From Thiotrichales bacterium (GTDB lineage Bacteria; Pseudomonadota; Gammaproteobacteria; HK1), in contig JAPOSC010000056.1 of NCBI GenBank assembly GCA_026709935.1, forward strand, positions 21,674 through 85,673: DNA of 64,000 nucleotides, in the 5' to 3' direction. Within the stretch, counting starts at the first letter, position 1. Each line of letters begins with the position of its first letter. Shown here piece after piece: positions 36,435 to 45,570 of the stretch. Under the pieces are notes generated by a model. It had not been told where the DNA came from. It did not search any database and saw only the letters and a program-made list of their open reading frames with translations. The position numbers and the translations under genes were made by a program.

Positions 36435-39047
36435 TCAGCGCCTCCAGGCGAGGGTGAGCGAGCACGGGCGAATCGGCCGGTCCGACACGTCGATGCGCGC
36501 CCCTCCGGTTCCGGCCGTCGCTCCGAGATCGCGGCCCGAGGTCTCATGACGGCCCGGGGTCTCATGAGGACCCGGGGTCTCGTGCAGGCGAGCGGTCGTC
36601 ACCGCTTCCGTGGCAACACCGGGCAGCTCAATCCATTGCCGCTCGCCGGACGCGGACTCCGGTGGAGGCAGCTCCAGGTGGAGCGAACCGGCCTCCAGTC
36701 GCAGGTGGCGGAATCGGCCTCGCACATTCGTGCGCAGCACCGGCCGGTCGTCCACGTGGACCGTGACGATTCCGGCTCGGGCTTCGCATCGCACCCATCC
36801 GCAGGGGCCGCGCAACGGACCCAGAGCAACCTCATCTCCCGTGTGGACAATCGACCATCCGTCCCACGGGGAGACATCGCACACTTCGGCGACGGCCAGC
36901 GCCGGCATCAGCGCGCCCCAGCCGTAGAACGTGTCGGTGTCCGGCTGGTCGGTGACCGCTCCGTCCTTCGCCCCGTAATTCTCCGCGCAGTGGCGCGATT
37001 CACGCCACGGCCCGGCGAACAGCGCGTAGCTGCCGCGAGCGAGGGCGGTCGCCTCCGCGTCGAATCCGTACCGACGCAGTCCTTGGTAGACCAGGAAGTT
37101 GAGCGGCGGCCAGATGCGACCGCGCCAGTAGACGTTGTCCTCGAAGGCGGGATCGTCACGCGAGACCGAAGGCAGCGCGAACCAGCCTCCGAAGCGCCCC
37201 GGATCCGCAAGCCATGCGAGCAGCGCACGGGCCTGGACCGGCGAGGCGGCGCCCGCAAGCAGGGGATAGAAACTGGTGGGGGCGATGCTGGCGACGAACC
37301 GGCCCGACCACAGCCGGTTCGCGAACACCTGGCGCTGCGGATCCCAGAGCGTCTCCCCGATCCGCGCGGCGAGGGCGCGGGCGCGGGCGTCGAGCCGCTG
37401 CGCCTCCCCCGCGTGGCCGAGCTCCGCGGCCATGAGGGCAAGCATCTCTCCGTCCAGCGCGAGCAGACTGTTGAGACCCACATCCTCGCAGTCGAGGGTA
37501 TGGCACTCGGGGACCAGCACCGCCTCGTCGTGCACCGGCGAGTTGTCCATGCTCGATTCGTCCCGGGCCGCAAGCGCGGTGCCGCGATACAGGCCGTCGC
37601 CCACCGGAGAAGTGCCGTACTCCAGCAGCCCGTTCCCGTTGCCGTCACGCTCGCGCCACCACCACTCGTGATTGGCGAGCAGCGTCTCCCAGGCCTCCGC
37701 GAGCAGCCGCCGTTCCCCTCCGCGCTGATAGAGGACCCACACCACAAAAGCGCCGATGGGCGGCTGGGAACGGTCCACCCAGGCATCGCGCCCGGTCAGC
37801 AGGCAGGGCAGATTGCCGGCTCCGGTACGGCCCGCGAACACCGCACGGAGATTCTCCCGCGCCAGATCCGGATCGAGGATTCCGGCGAGCAGGGCGTGAT
37901 ACAGCATATCGTCGAGCCACAGCCCGAACCCACCGAACTTCACGCTCGACCAGTTGCGGCTGAGCGCGGTGTACGGCCGCCGGTTCACGGGATCGTAGAC
38001 GGTGTTCCAGCCGATGACGTCGCGGATGGCGTCGAGCGCCCCGTCGTACCGGCCGGTGTGCAGAGGCGGGCGAGCGGCCGGCGGTGATGCCGGTGGGACG
38101 AGGATGGCGGGGCGTCGAGAGTACGGCGATGCCGGCGGCGAAGAAAGCACCGGATCGGGCGGATCATCGTGCGCCGGATCCCCCGTCCCGCCCGAGGTCT
38201 CCGAATGACCCGAGCCATGTGATGCGAGCGGTCCCCGCGTTCCCGCCACTCCGGGCTCCCGACCCGGAGCCGGCCGTTCATCGCCCGGACCGGAAGCCGG
38301 TCCGGCGAGCACGGGGACGATCGCCGCCCGCGCCCGCTCGACGGCCGCCGCGGTATCCGCCGCGGCATCCGACGGATCGGGCCCGATACCGACGGCAACG
38401 CAGTTTTCGGGCATTTCCTCCAGGTTGTAGCGCAGTGCGAGCAGCGGACCCCCGGCGCCCCGCGATCCGAGATACCAGTACCCGTGGGTCTCGTACTCGT
38501 GCGCGAGAGCCGCCAGATCCGGATGAGAGGTGACGAGAAGCGGCGGGCGCGCCCCGAGCACCCCCGCACAACGCTCGACGCCGCCCGCCGACCAGCGCAG
38601 ACCGATCGCGGATGGGTCCGACCACCCGAGCACGCGATCCGCGGCACCCTCGAACGCCGTCGCCTCCAGGGCGATCACCACCCAGAAGCGCAGCCCCCAC
38701 TCACCGGTATGCTCCGTCCACCAGCGTACGCGGGCGGTATCGGCTCCGGTTCGCTCGAACCGCAAACCGAGCCCCGTCCCCTCGTGCGTCACCGCGAGAT
38801 CGACCGCTTCACCGTCCAGGGTTCGCGGTCCTAACCGCACTCGCGGCTCTAACCGCACCCGCGATCCGGCGGGAAAGCGGGTGAACGCCCCGGCCCGGTC
38901 GGAGTAGGCGCACAGGTGGACCCGCAACCCCGACGGCAGGTGCACGAGGGCGGTCGGATGATCCACATCCCAGGTGTCGAAGCGCCGCCCGGGGTGCGCC
39001 GGCTCCCACAACGCAGTGCCTCCCCGACCTCGGTCCCCGCCGGTCAC
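36435..39047 (-). CDS. GH63-like glycoside hydrolase with low-complexity inserts
   Basis: A protein of about 870 residues. The C-terminal (alpha/alpha)6 domain resembles GH63/trehalase-like enzymes: NRRPYTALSRNWSSVKFGG, LWLDDMLYHALL, DNVYWRGRIWPPLNFLVYQG and DTDTFYGWGAL. The N-terminal half is a beta-sandwich-like region with PTALVHLPSGLRVHLCAYSD. The two are joined by a Gly/Ser/Pro-rich linker of about 70 residues. Near the C-terminus is a three-fold repeat HETPGP, HETPGR, HETSGR. No signal peptide is seen. GGAGGAG at 39055-39061 points to the GTG at 39047 (or 39050); the ATG at 39131 would overlap the ABC ATPase gene. The substrate may be an alpha-glucoside such as mannosyl- or glucosylglycerate, inferred from family only. 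Confidence 0.75.
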   Translation of the reverse strand: MTGGDRGRGGTALWEPAHPGRRFDTWDVDHPTALVHLPSGLRVHLCAYSDRAGAFTRFPAGSRVRLEPRVRLGPRTLDGEAVDLAVTHEGTGLGLRFERTGADTARVRWWTEHTGEWGLRFWVVIALEATAFEGAADRVLGWSDPSAIGLRWSAGGVERCAGVLGARPPLLVTSHPDLAALAHEYETHGYWYLGSRGAGGPLLALRYNLEEMPENCVAVGIGPDPSDAAADTAAAVERARAAIVPVLAGPASGPGDERPAPGREPGVAGTRGPLASHGSGHSETSGGTGDPAHDDPPDPVLSSPPASPYSRRPAILVPPASPPAARPPLHTGRYDGALDAIRDVIGWNTVYDPVNRRPYTALSRNWSSVKFGGFGLWLDDMLYHALLAGILDPDLARENLRAVFAGRTGAGNLPCLLTGRDAWVDRSQPPIGAFVVWVLYQRGGERRLLAEAWETLLANHEWWWRERDGNGNGLLEYGTSPVGDGLYRGTALAARDESSMDNSPVHDEAVLVPECHTLDCEDVGLNSLLALDGEMLALMAAELGHAGEAQRLDARARALAARIGETLWDPQRQVFANRLWSGRFVASIAPTSFYPLLAGAASPVQARALLAWLADPGRFGGWFALPSVSRDDPAFEDNVYWRGRIWPPLNFLVYQGLRRYGFDAEATALARGSYALFAGPWRESRHCAENYGAKDGAVTDQPDTDTFYGWGALMPALAVAEVCDVSPWDGWSIVHTGDEVALGPLRGPCGWVRCEARAGIVTVHVDDRPVLRTNVRGRFRHLRLEAGSLHLELPPPESASGERQWIELPGVATEAVTTARLHETPGPHETPGRHETSGRDLGATAGTGGARIDVSDRPIRPCSLTLAWRR

Positions 39048-39075
39048 CACCCCTCTCCTCCGGGACGCCAGGGCG

Positions 39076-40137
39076 TCACGGGCGGACCACCACCGTGTGC
39101 TCGGGCCACCAGGAGACGGTGACCGGTTCACCCTGCGCGATGGGCACCGCCTCCCGGTTCTGCTCCAGCACCGTCACCTCGGCCTCGCCGCAGGCCACCC
39201 GGTAGGTGACGGTGCTGCCCGCGTAGAGCACGCCCGCCACCGTCCCCGCGAGGCGGTTGGCTCCGTCAAGCTCCGGTGTCCCGGCCCGGGCGATGCGCAG
39301 CTTCTCCGGACGCACGGCGAGGATGATCTCGCCGCCGGTGTCTTCCGGCACGCCGGCGGCGAGCAGGGCGCTCCCCGAGGATGTGCGCACCCGGCCCTCG
39401 TCATCGACCCACCCGGTGAAGAAGTTGGCGTCGCCCAGGAAGTCGGCCGCGAACACCGTCTCCGGACGCTCGTAGACCGCCCGCGGCGGACCGGACTGAA
39501 CGATTCGGCCGGTGTCGAGAATGGCGATGCGGTCGGACAGGGTCAGCGCCTCCTCCTGATCGTGGGTAACGAACACCGTGGTGATCCCCACTTCGCGCTG
39601 GATCTGCCGGAGCTCGACCTGCATCCGGCGCCGCAGCCGCTTGTCGAGCGCTCCCAGCGGCTCGTCGAGGAGCAGGACCCGCGGCCGGGTGACCAGCGCG
39701 CGGGCGAGCGCCACCCGTTGCTGCTGCCCGCCGGAGAGCTGTCCGGGGCGACGCTCTTCGTACCCCTGGAGCTGCACCAGCGCCAGCATCGCGCGCACGC
39801 GTTCGGCCGTCTCCGAGCGGGACACGCGCCGCACGGACAGACCGAACGCCACGTTGTCGAAGACCGACATGTGCGGGAACAGCGCATAGTGCTGGAACAC
39901 CATGCCGATATCGCGACGGTGCACGGGGAGGTTGTGCATGGCGTCGCCATCGATGCGGATGACACCGGCGTCCGGTTCGACGAAGCCGGCGATGGCGCGG
40001 AGCAGCGTGGTCTTGCCGCTCCCGCTCGGGCCGAGCAGGGCGAACAGCTCGCCCTCCTCGATCCGCAGGCTCACGCCGTCGAGCGCCAGCGTGTCGCCGA
40101 AACGCCGGGTCACGCCCTCGATATCGACGATGCTCAT
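39076..40137 (-). CDS. potA: polyamine-type ABC transporter ATP-binding protein (importer 2)
   Basis: A 353-residue ATPase with Walker A GPSGSGKTT, VFQHYALFPHMSVFDN, signature LSGGQQQR, Walker B VLLLDEPLGALD and VTHDQEEAL, then a TOBE-like domain (AVRPEKLRIARAG). It is clearly diverged from the importer 1 ATPase, so the two systems are not a recent duplication. It is the last gene of the binding protein-permease-permease-ATPase series, and the GH63-like gene follows after 28 bases, perhaps in the same transcript. Confidence 0.92.
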   Translation of the reverse strand: MSIVDIEGVTRRFGDTLALDGVSLRIEEGELFALLGPSGSGKTTLLRAIAGFVEPDAGVIRIDGDAMHNLPVHRRDIGMVFQHYALFPHMSVFDNVAFGLSVRRVSRSETAERVRAMLALVQLQGYEERRPGQLSGGQQQRVALARALVTRPRVLLLDEPLGALDKRLRRRMQVELRQIQREVGITTVFVTHDQEEALTLSDRIAILDTGRIVQSGPPRAVYERPETVFAADFLGDANFFTGWVDDEGRVRTSSGSALLAAGVPEDTGGEIILAVRPEKLRIARAGTPELDGANRLAGTVAGVLYAGSTVTYRVACGEAEVTVLEQNREAVPIAQGEPVTVSWWPEHTVVVRP

Positions 40138-40167
40138 CGGCCGAAGAGACTCATCGCCACCCGGCCC

Positions 40168-40980
40168 TCACCGCCCGCCGCCATCGGCCGGCGCGCCGCC
40201 GAAGCGGTACAGCCGGGCGAAGAGGAGCACCACTCCCATGGAGATGATGATGATGATCGACGAGATCGCGTTCACCTCCGGGGTGAAGCCCTTGCGGATG
40301 GCGGAGTAGATCTCCACCGGCAGGGTCGAGACCCCGGGCGGTGCGAGGAAGTACGAGATCACGAACTGGTCGAACGAGACCGCGAACGCGAACAGGGCCG
40401 CCGCGACCACTCCGGGCGCGAGCACCGGGAGCGTCACCCGGCGGAAGGTCTGCCACGGATTGGCGCCCAGAGTGGCGGCGGCCTCCTCCAGCGACGGACC
40501 GAAGCTCGCGAGCCGCGCGCCCACTACCACCACCACGTAGGGCAGCGACAGGGCGACGTGCCCGAGCAGCATCGCGTGCAGTCCCCGGCCGATCCCGATC
40601 CAGAAGAACATCACCAGCATCGCGGTGCCGATGATGAGCCAGGGGATGGTGATGGGGGGAAACAGCAGCAGCCGGAGCAGCGTCTTGCCGCGGAAGGTGT
40701 AGCGCGCGAACGCGAGCGCCGCCATGGTGCCGAGCGCGGTGGCGATCACGGTATTGGCCAGCGCGAGCCCGACGCTGTTGGCGCTCGCCCGAAGCAGCCG
40801 TTCGTTCTCCGCGAGCCGCTCGAACCAGACCGTGGTGGGCTTGAAGGGAAGCTCGTAGAGCACCGATTCGTTGAAGGCCATGACCACCATGACCGCGATG
40901 GGCAGGTAGAGAAAGCCCAGGATCAGCGCGAGCCAGATGCCGGCAAGCGCGGCGCCGGTGTCGCGCCGCGGACGGAACAT
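40168..40980 (-). CDS. potC: polyamine-type ABC transporter permease (PotC-like, importer 2)
   Basis: A 270-residue permease with about six helices and the EAA loop LEEAAATLGANPWQTFRRVTLP. The N-terminal segment FNESVLYELPFKPTTVWFERL is typical of PotC/PotI. GGAGG at the right distance favours the ATG at 40980 (MFRPRRDTG) over a GTG 24 bases upstream. The adjoining ATPase starts 30 bases after its stop. Confidence 0.9.
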   Translation of the reverse strand: MFRPRRDTGAALAGIWLALILGFLYLPIAVMVVMAFNESVLYELPFKPTTVWFERLAENERLLRASANSVGLALANTVIATALGTMAALAFARYTFRGKTLLRLLLFPPITIPWLIIGTAMLVMFFWIGIGRGLHAMLLGHVALSLPYVVVVVGARLASFGPSLEEAAATLGANPWQTFRRVTLPVLAPGVVAAALFAFAVSFDQFVISYFLAPPGVSTLPVEIYSAIRKGFTPEVNAISSIIIIISMGVVLLFARLYRFGGAPADGGGR

Positions 40981-41065
40981 GCCCGCCTCCGTCCCGCCGC
41001 TCACCGGGCGCGCTCCGGGCCCGAAATCCTCTTTCCTGTGATCACTGGTCCGGCACCTCGCGCGG

Positions 41066-41929
41066 TCAGCCCTGCGGCAGATGCCGTCGCAGGCCCGGCC
41101 AGGCCACGGCCAGGATCAGAAGGACGATGGCGAGCAGGATGAACGACAGCGCCGCCCCGCGCGGCCAGTTGAACACCACCGTGAACTGGTCCTCGATGAC
41201 GGTGCCGAGCAGGGTGCCGGCCCGCCCCCCGAGGATGCGCGCCTCCATGAACGAACCGATCACCGGCACGAAGGTCAGGATCACCCCCGCGAACAGGCCC
41301 GGCACACTGAGCGGCAGGATGATGCGCCGGAAGATCACCCACCCGGAGGCCCCCAGAGTGCGGGCAGCCTCGATCAGGGCGCCGTCGATGGCCTGCAGGG
41401 AGACGTAGCAGGTCAGGATCATGTACGGCAGGAACGAATGGACGAGGCCGATGACGATGGCGTCGTAGGTGAACAGGAGGTCGAGCGATTCCATGCCCGG
41501 CACGATCACCCGTACCGCGGAGTCCAGCAGCCCGCCCTCGCGCAGCACCATCGTCCACGAGAACACGCGCACCAGCGCGTTGCTCCAGAACGGCAGCACC
41601 ACCATTAGCAGCAGCGCCTCGCGCCAGCGCCCGGGCACGTGGCGGGCCAGCGCCAGAGCGGCGGGGTAGCCGATGACGATGCACCAGAACGTCACGTGCA
41701 GACCGAGCTGGAGCGAACGCCACGTCAGCACCTGGTAGAAATCGCGGTCGAGGAACGCCTGGTAGTGCTTGAGGGTGGCGGTCGCTTCCCGCCCGCCGAA
41801 GGGGGCGACGGTGAGGAAGCTGAAGTACAGCATGGCCGAGAGCGGCAGGAAGATCGCAACCGCCAGCCAGAGGTAGGCGGGCCCGGTCAGGCCGAGCACC
41901 GCCCAGGTGCGCCGCCGCGCCCTCAGCAT
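41066..41929 (-). CDS. potB: polyamine-type ABC transporter permease (PotB-like, importer 2)
   Basis: A 287-residue permease with about six helices, beginning with an Arg-rich cytoplasmic end and LTGPAYLWLAVAIFLPLSAM. The segment VLPFWSNALVRVFSWTMVLR and the EAA loop IEAARTLGASGWVIFRRIILP are PotB/PotH features. No strong ribosome site was seen before the ATG at 41929. It lies 243 bases after the binding-protein gene; that gap contains two copies of ACAAGAGCGGGCC in tandem and may hold a processing hairpin. Confidence 0.9.
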   Translation of the reverse strand: MLRARRRTWAVLGLTGPAYLWLAVAIFLPLSAMLYFSFLTVAPFGGREATATLKHYQAFLDRDFYQVLTWRSLQLGLHVTFWCIVIGYPAALALARHVPGRWREALLLMVVLPFWSNALVRVFSWTMVLREGGLLDSAVRVIVPGMESLDLLFTYDAIVIGLVHSFLPYMILTCYVSLQAIDGALIEAARTLGASGWVIFRRIILPLSVPGLFAGVILTFVPVIGSFMEARILGGRAGTLLGTVIEDQFTVVFNWPRGAALSFILLAIVLLILAVAWPGLRRHLPQG

Positions 41930-42172
41930 GAGACGCCGGGGCTTCGGGAACGGCGCGCGGGCCGCAAACGATGACCCGGCGCCCGCGCGGGTCGTGCCTC
42001 ACCCTGAAATTCCGCCCGGTGTCTCCGGCCTGCACGCACGGGCTTTCCCGAGAGGTCAGGAGTCAAGGCGAGACTCCACCCACAAGAGCGGGCCACAAGA
42101 GCGGGCCGCAGGATCGGGCCGGCCGCAGGTCACGGAACGCCGGCCGGCCCGCTCCCCGGCCCACGCCTCCCG

Positions 42173-43246
42173 TCATTGCGCGAGCTGGGTCTTGACCTCT
42201 TCCCAGATCTCGAGGAACTGCTCGCGCCGGTCGTCACTGAGCGGCGCCATGAAGTGCAGGCGCGTCACGGTCTCCGGGTCTCCGAGCACGGTGCGGTTGA
42301 AGGCGTCCGCGGGAAGCTGGGCATTCGCCGCCGCGTTGGCCGACGCGGGGGCACCGACCTCGGTATCCCAGCGCACGTAGAACTCGGGGCTCACCATGAA
42401 GTCGATGAACATGTGGGCGGCATCGGGGTTCGGAGCACCAGTGGCGACGGAAAGTCCGTCGAGCCAGCCGATCGCGCCCTCCTTCGGAATCACGAACTCG
42501 ACCGGCAGACCGAAAGCGGTCTTGCTGCGCGAGGCGGAGCCGCTCCAGTAGGTGGCGACGTCGAACTGATCGCTGGCCAGATGCTTGTTCCACTCGTCCT
42601 CCGAGGACCAGAACGTGCGGATCTGGGTCTTCAGGGCGAGGAGCTTGTCGCGCACCGCGTCGAGGTCGGATGGATCGTTCGGATCCTGCCCGAGCGCGAT
42701 GGCCGCGAACGACACCGCCTCCACCGGGTCGTCGCGCCAGCCCACCCGTCCCGCCACCGCCGGATCCCACAGGATCTCGATGGAGTCGGGCCGCTCGGCC
42801 AGCTTCTCGGTGTTGTAGGCGAAGGAGGTCACCCCCCACACCCAGGCCACACCGTGGGCCTTGCCGTCGCAGTTCAGCGTGGGGGAGTCACGCATGTTCG
42901 AGGAGAGATCCCCGAAGTTGCTGATGAGGTTCGTCTCGACGGGCTGGATGAGCCCTTCCCGGGCCGCGTCGCAGGTGTACGCGCTGTTGATCAGCACCAC
43001 GTCGTAGGCGCCCGGGCTGGTGCGAAGCTTGGTGAGCATCTCCTGCTCGGAGTTGAAGTTGTCGTGGACGACCTTGAATCCGGTGCGCTCCTCGAAAATC
43101 TGCACCGCCCATTCCTCGTCGGTGCCATAGCCCTGCCAGTTGAGCACCCGCAGCTCGCCCGTCGCGTGCACGACGCCGGCGCAGACGGCAAGCGCTCCCG
43201 CCGCCAGAACCGGAACCCACCGCGAGAGCTTCGTTGTTGGTTGCAT
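42173..43246 (-). CDS. potD: polyamine-type ABC transporter substrate-binding protein (importer 2)
   Basis: A 357-residue periplasmic binding protein. It starts MQPTTKLSRWVPVLAAGALA with a Sec-type signal peptide likely cut after VVHA. Family landmarks: ELRVLNWQGYGTDEEWAVQI, FNSEQEMLTKLRTSPGAYDV, VAWVWGVTSFAYNTEKL, TYWSGSASRS and EFVIPKEGAIGWLDGLSV. AGGAAATGA precedes the ATG at 43246. It heads importer 2. Unlike the importer 1 protein it uses a Sec rather than a Tat-like signal, and the two are only distantly alike. Confidence 0.92.
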   Translation of the reverse strand: MQPTTKLSRWVPVLAAGALAVCAGVVHATGELRVLNWQGYGTDEEWAVQIFEERTGFKVVHDNFNSEQEMLTKLRTSPGAYDVVLINSAYTCDAAREGLIQPVETNLISNFGDLSSNMRDSPTLNCDGKAHGVAWVWGVTSFAYNTEKLAERPDSIEILWDPAVAGRVGWRDDPVEAVSFAAIALGQDPNDPSDLDAVRDKLLALKTQIRTFWSSEDEWNKHLASDQFDVATYWSGSASRSKTAFGLPVEFVIPKEGAIGWLDGLSVATGAPNPDAAHMFIDFMVSPEFYVRWDTEVGAPASANAAANAQLPADAFNRTVLGDPETVTRLHFMAPLSDDRREQFLEIWEEVKTQLAQ

Positions 43247-43575
43247 GGTTTCATTTCCTCCGGAAGAGCGTATCGGCGTGATGCGCTTCGCGAATGTCAT
43301 GTATCGGAAACCGCGGGAGCGCGTCAACCGCGACAGAGGGGCGCCCGGCGATCGAGCCGCTTTCGAGCGGCCGTCCGCTTTCCAAGCCGGCGATCAGGCG
43401 GTGATCAGGCCGGTGCTCGGGCCGGTGCTCGGGCCGGTCACCCCGCTTTCCAAGCCGGTGATCGGCCGGTGATCGGCCGGTCATCGGTCAGTGACCGGGC
43501 CGGTGCATGGCCGGCGATCGGGCGGATGACTGGCCGGTCATCGTCCCGACCGGCCGCAGGGAATCACCAGCCGGG
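43247..43575. other. importer 2 upstream region
   Basis: The 329 bases contain the degenerate repeat tract (43381-43556) and about 130 bases next to potD2 that should carry the operon promoter. No gene was recognised, and no promoter could be chosen with confidence. Confidence 0.45.
43381..43556. repeat. degenerate short tandem repeats rich in GGCCGGTGATC
   Basis: About 175 bases upstream of the importer 2 binding protein are built from variants of GGCCGGTGATC, GGCCGGTGCTC and GGCCGGTCATC, with units of roughly 11-16 bases and irregular spacing. Copies such as GTGCTCGGGCC stand directly in tandem. It lies between the divergent-looking ends of the potD2 promoter region and the DUF1499 gene stop. 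No coding content is supported. The role may be structural or simply replication slippage. Confidence 0.65.
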
Positions 43576-43956
43576 TCAGGGCGATGGCGGATCGCCGGTC
43601 GATCCGTTCGAAAGCTGTCGGCGGAGCACCTCGACCCGCGCTCGGTTGACTCCCTTGTCCATGAAGCCGAACCGCGATGCCGACCGCACGTGGATCACGC
43701 CTTCGGCCACGCAGAGGTGGCATTCGAGATCGTCCACAAAACCGATGCGCGTCCGGCAGGTGGCGTGGATATAGTCTTCCGTGGCGGTCACGATGGTGGT
43801 CCGGGGCCAGGCGGCCAACAGGGTCTTCAACCGGGCAAAGACGACGGCGGGATCCTCCGGCAACGCGAACGGCGCAATGTGATGGCGCGGCGACGCATCG
43901 CTTCGACTGCAGACGCAGTTGGGGAAAGACGAGCAGGGCCGGAGCGTTTCGGGCAT
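43576..43956 (-). CDS. DUF1499 family protein
   Basis: A 126-residue protein of the DUF1499 family, function unknown. Typical parts are the Cys-rich start RPCSSFPNCVCS and the later TEDYIHATCRTRIGFVDDLE followed by VIHVRSASRFGFMDKGVNRARVE. No signal peptide is apparent in this form. The ATG at 43956 is chosen because the family begins there. It is divergent from xseA with 93 bases between the starts, so the two may share a promoter region. Confidence 0.87.
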   Translation of the reverse strand: MPETLRPCSSFPNCVCSRSDASPRHHIAPFALPEDPAVVFARLKTLLAAWPRTTIVTATEDYIHATCRTRIGFVDDLECHLCVAEGVIHVRSASRFGFMDKGVNRARVEVLRRQLSNGSTGDPPSP

Positions 43957-44049
43957 GTCGTCGAGGATAGCGCGTTTCGGGGCAAGGGCCGGTTTCGGAT
44001 CGCTTGGCCAACCCTTGTCGTTTGCCGGCGCGCGCGGCAGCATCGCGGC

Positions 44050-45417
44050 ATGTCCGAGCTGCGCAACCCCGCCGCCGATCCGTTCGCCCGCGACGTCTAC
44101 ACCGTCTCGCGCCTGAACCTCGACGCCCGCGCAATCCTGGAGGAGACGTTCTCGACGGTGTGGATCGAGGGCGAGATCTCCAATCTCGCACGGCCGCGCT
44201 CCGGACACATGTACTTCACGCTCAAGGACGAGCGCTGCCAGGTGCGGTGCGCGATGTTTCGCATGCACAACCGCGCGCTCTCGTTCCCGCCGGAGGACGG
44301 GATGCAGGTGCTCGCCCATGCGCGGGTCAGCCTCTATTCCGAACGCGGCGAGTTCCAGCTCGTCGTGCAGTACATGGAGGAAGCCGGCGCCGGGGCGTTG
44401 CGGCGCGCCTTCGACGCGCTGAAGGGCCGACTCGACGCCGAAGGGCTGTTCGACGCCGAACACAAGCGCCCGCTCCCCGCCCTTCCGCGGTGCATCGGGG
44501 TCATCACCTCCCCCACCGGGGCGGCGGTGCGCGACATCCTGAGCGTGCTGGGCCGGCGATTCCCCGCCGTGCCGGTGGTGATCCATCCGGTGCCGGTCCA
44601 GGGCGCCGGGGCGGCGGAGGCGATCGCTCGCGCGATCGATGTGGCCTGCGAACGGTCCGAGTGCGACGTGCTCATCCTCGCCCGCGGCGGCGGATCGCTC
44701 GAGGATCTCTGGGCTTTCAACGAGGAAGTGGTGGCCCGGGCGATGCACCGGGCGTCGATCCCGATCGTCACCGGGGTCGGACACGAGACCGACTTCACCA
44801 TCGCGGACCTCGTCGCGGACCTGCGGGCGCCGACCCCTTCCGCGGCGGCGGAGTCCGTGGTGCCGGACGCGAGCGAGTGGGCGGCGCGGTATCGCGGATT
44901 CGAGTCCCGCCTCGTCGCAGTGATGGGACGTGCGCTCGCAGCCCGCCGGGGTGAGATACGGATGCTCGCGAAGCGGCTGGTGCACCCGAAGCGCAAGCTC
45001 TTCGACCATTCCCAGCGACTCGACGCGGCCGCGATGCGCCTCGTGCGCGCCGCGAACGCCGGGGTCCGTGCGCACCGTGTGCGGCTCTCCACCCTCGCCG
45101 CGCCGCTCGCGCGCCACGCTCCGGACCGGATCGTCGAGGCCCATCGGTCCCGCTGCGGGACGCTCGACGCACGTTTGCGAAGGGCGATGCGCGTCGCCCT
45201 CACCGGGCAGCGCGCGCGTGTGAACGCCCTGGAGCGGGCGCTCGGCGCATTCGGACCGCAGGCAACGCTTGAACGCGGCTACGCCATTTTGCTCCGCGAC
45301 GACGACCGCCAGGTGGTGCGCGGGGCCTCGGAAGTGCGTCCCGGCGAACGCCTGCACGCCCGTCTCGCGCAGGGTGCGCTCGACCTCGACATCGCTGCCG
45401 TCCGGCCGGACAAGTGA
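44050..45417 (+). CDS. xseA: exodeoxyribonuclease VII large subunit
   Basis: A 455-residue subunit of the single-strand nuclease ExoVII. The N-terminal OB fold reads VYTVSRLNLDARAILEETFS then WIEGEISNLARPRSGHMYFT. The catalytic core has RCIGVITSPTGAAVRDIL, LILARGGGSLEDLWAFNEE and VTGVGHETDFTIADLVAD. A long Arg/Ala-rich coiled-coil follows and the C-terminus shows LERGYAIL. The small subunit gene xseB is not in the window. The ATG at 44050 matches the family start. Confidence 0.95.
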   Translation: MSELRNPAADPFARDVYTVSRLNLDARAILEETFSTVWIEGEISNLARPRSGHMYFTLKDERCQVRCAMFRMHNRALSFPPEDGMQVLAHARVSLYSERGEFQLVVQYMEEAGAGALRRAFDALKGRLDAEGLFDAEHKRPLPALPRCIGVITSPTGAAVRDILSVLGRRFPAVPVVIHPVPVQGAGAAEAIARAIDVACERSECDVLILARGGGSLEDLWAFNEEVVARAMHRASIPIVTGVGHETDFTIADLVADLRAPTPSAAAESVVPDASEWAARYRGFESRLVAVMGRALAARRGEIRMLAKRLVHPKRKLFDHSQRLDAAAMRLVRAANAGVRAHRVRLSTLAAPLARHAPDRIVEAHRSRCGTLDARLRRAMRVALTGQRARVNALERALGAFGPQATLERGYAILLRDDDRQVVRGASEVRPGERLHARLAQGALDLDIAAVRPDK

Positions 45418-45518
45418 TTCTCACCGGGCCTCAGGGCCCACAGTGCCAGGCTCCCGGCTGACAAACCGCGGGGGCCGAGGCGCATGGCCGTCGCGCCCCG
45501 AACCGCTCTCCTCCTGAG

Positions 45519-45569
45519 CCCGAAATTTCACCGACTCGCGAAGCGAACGCGAATCGGTGAAATTTCCGG
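45519..45569. repeat. dispersed palindromic repeat, short form between xseA and lipA
   Basis: A 51-bp near-perfect inverted repeat: CCCGAAATTTCACCGA on one side and TCGGTGAAATTTCCGG on the other, around a centre with TCGCGAAGCGAACGCGA. The arms are the ends of the 158-bp element. The right end lies directly beside the lipA stop codon (TCA at 45571 on the plus strand), between convergent genes, where a hairpin could end transcription from both sides. Confidence 0.85.
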
Positions 45570-45570
45570 G

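Noticed and set aside
36546..38087. Plus-strand frame of about 510 codons inside the GH63-like gene
   Set aside because: Its residues are Arg/Pro/His-rich shadow sequence; the minus-strand frame carries GH63 motifs.
42003..42020. CCTGAAATTCCGCCCGG as a repeat end
   Set aside because: One imperfect half without a partner arm; likely chance.
4024..43246. The two Pot-type importers as a recent duplication
   Set aside because: Their proteins differ throughout (different signal types, permease and ATPase sequences), so they are distinct paralogous systems.
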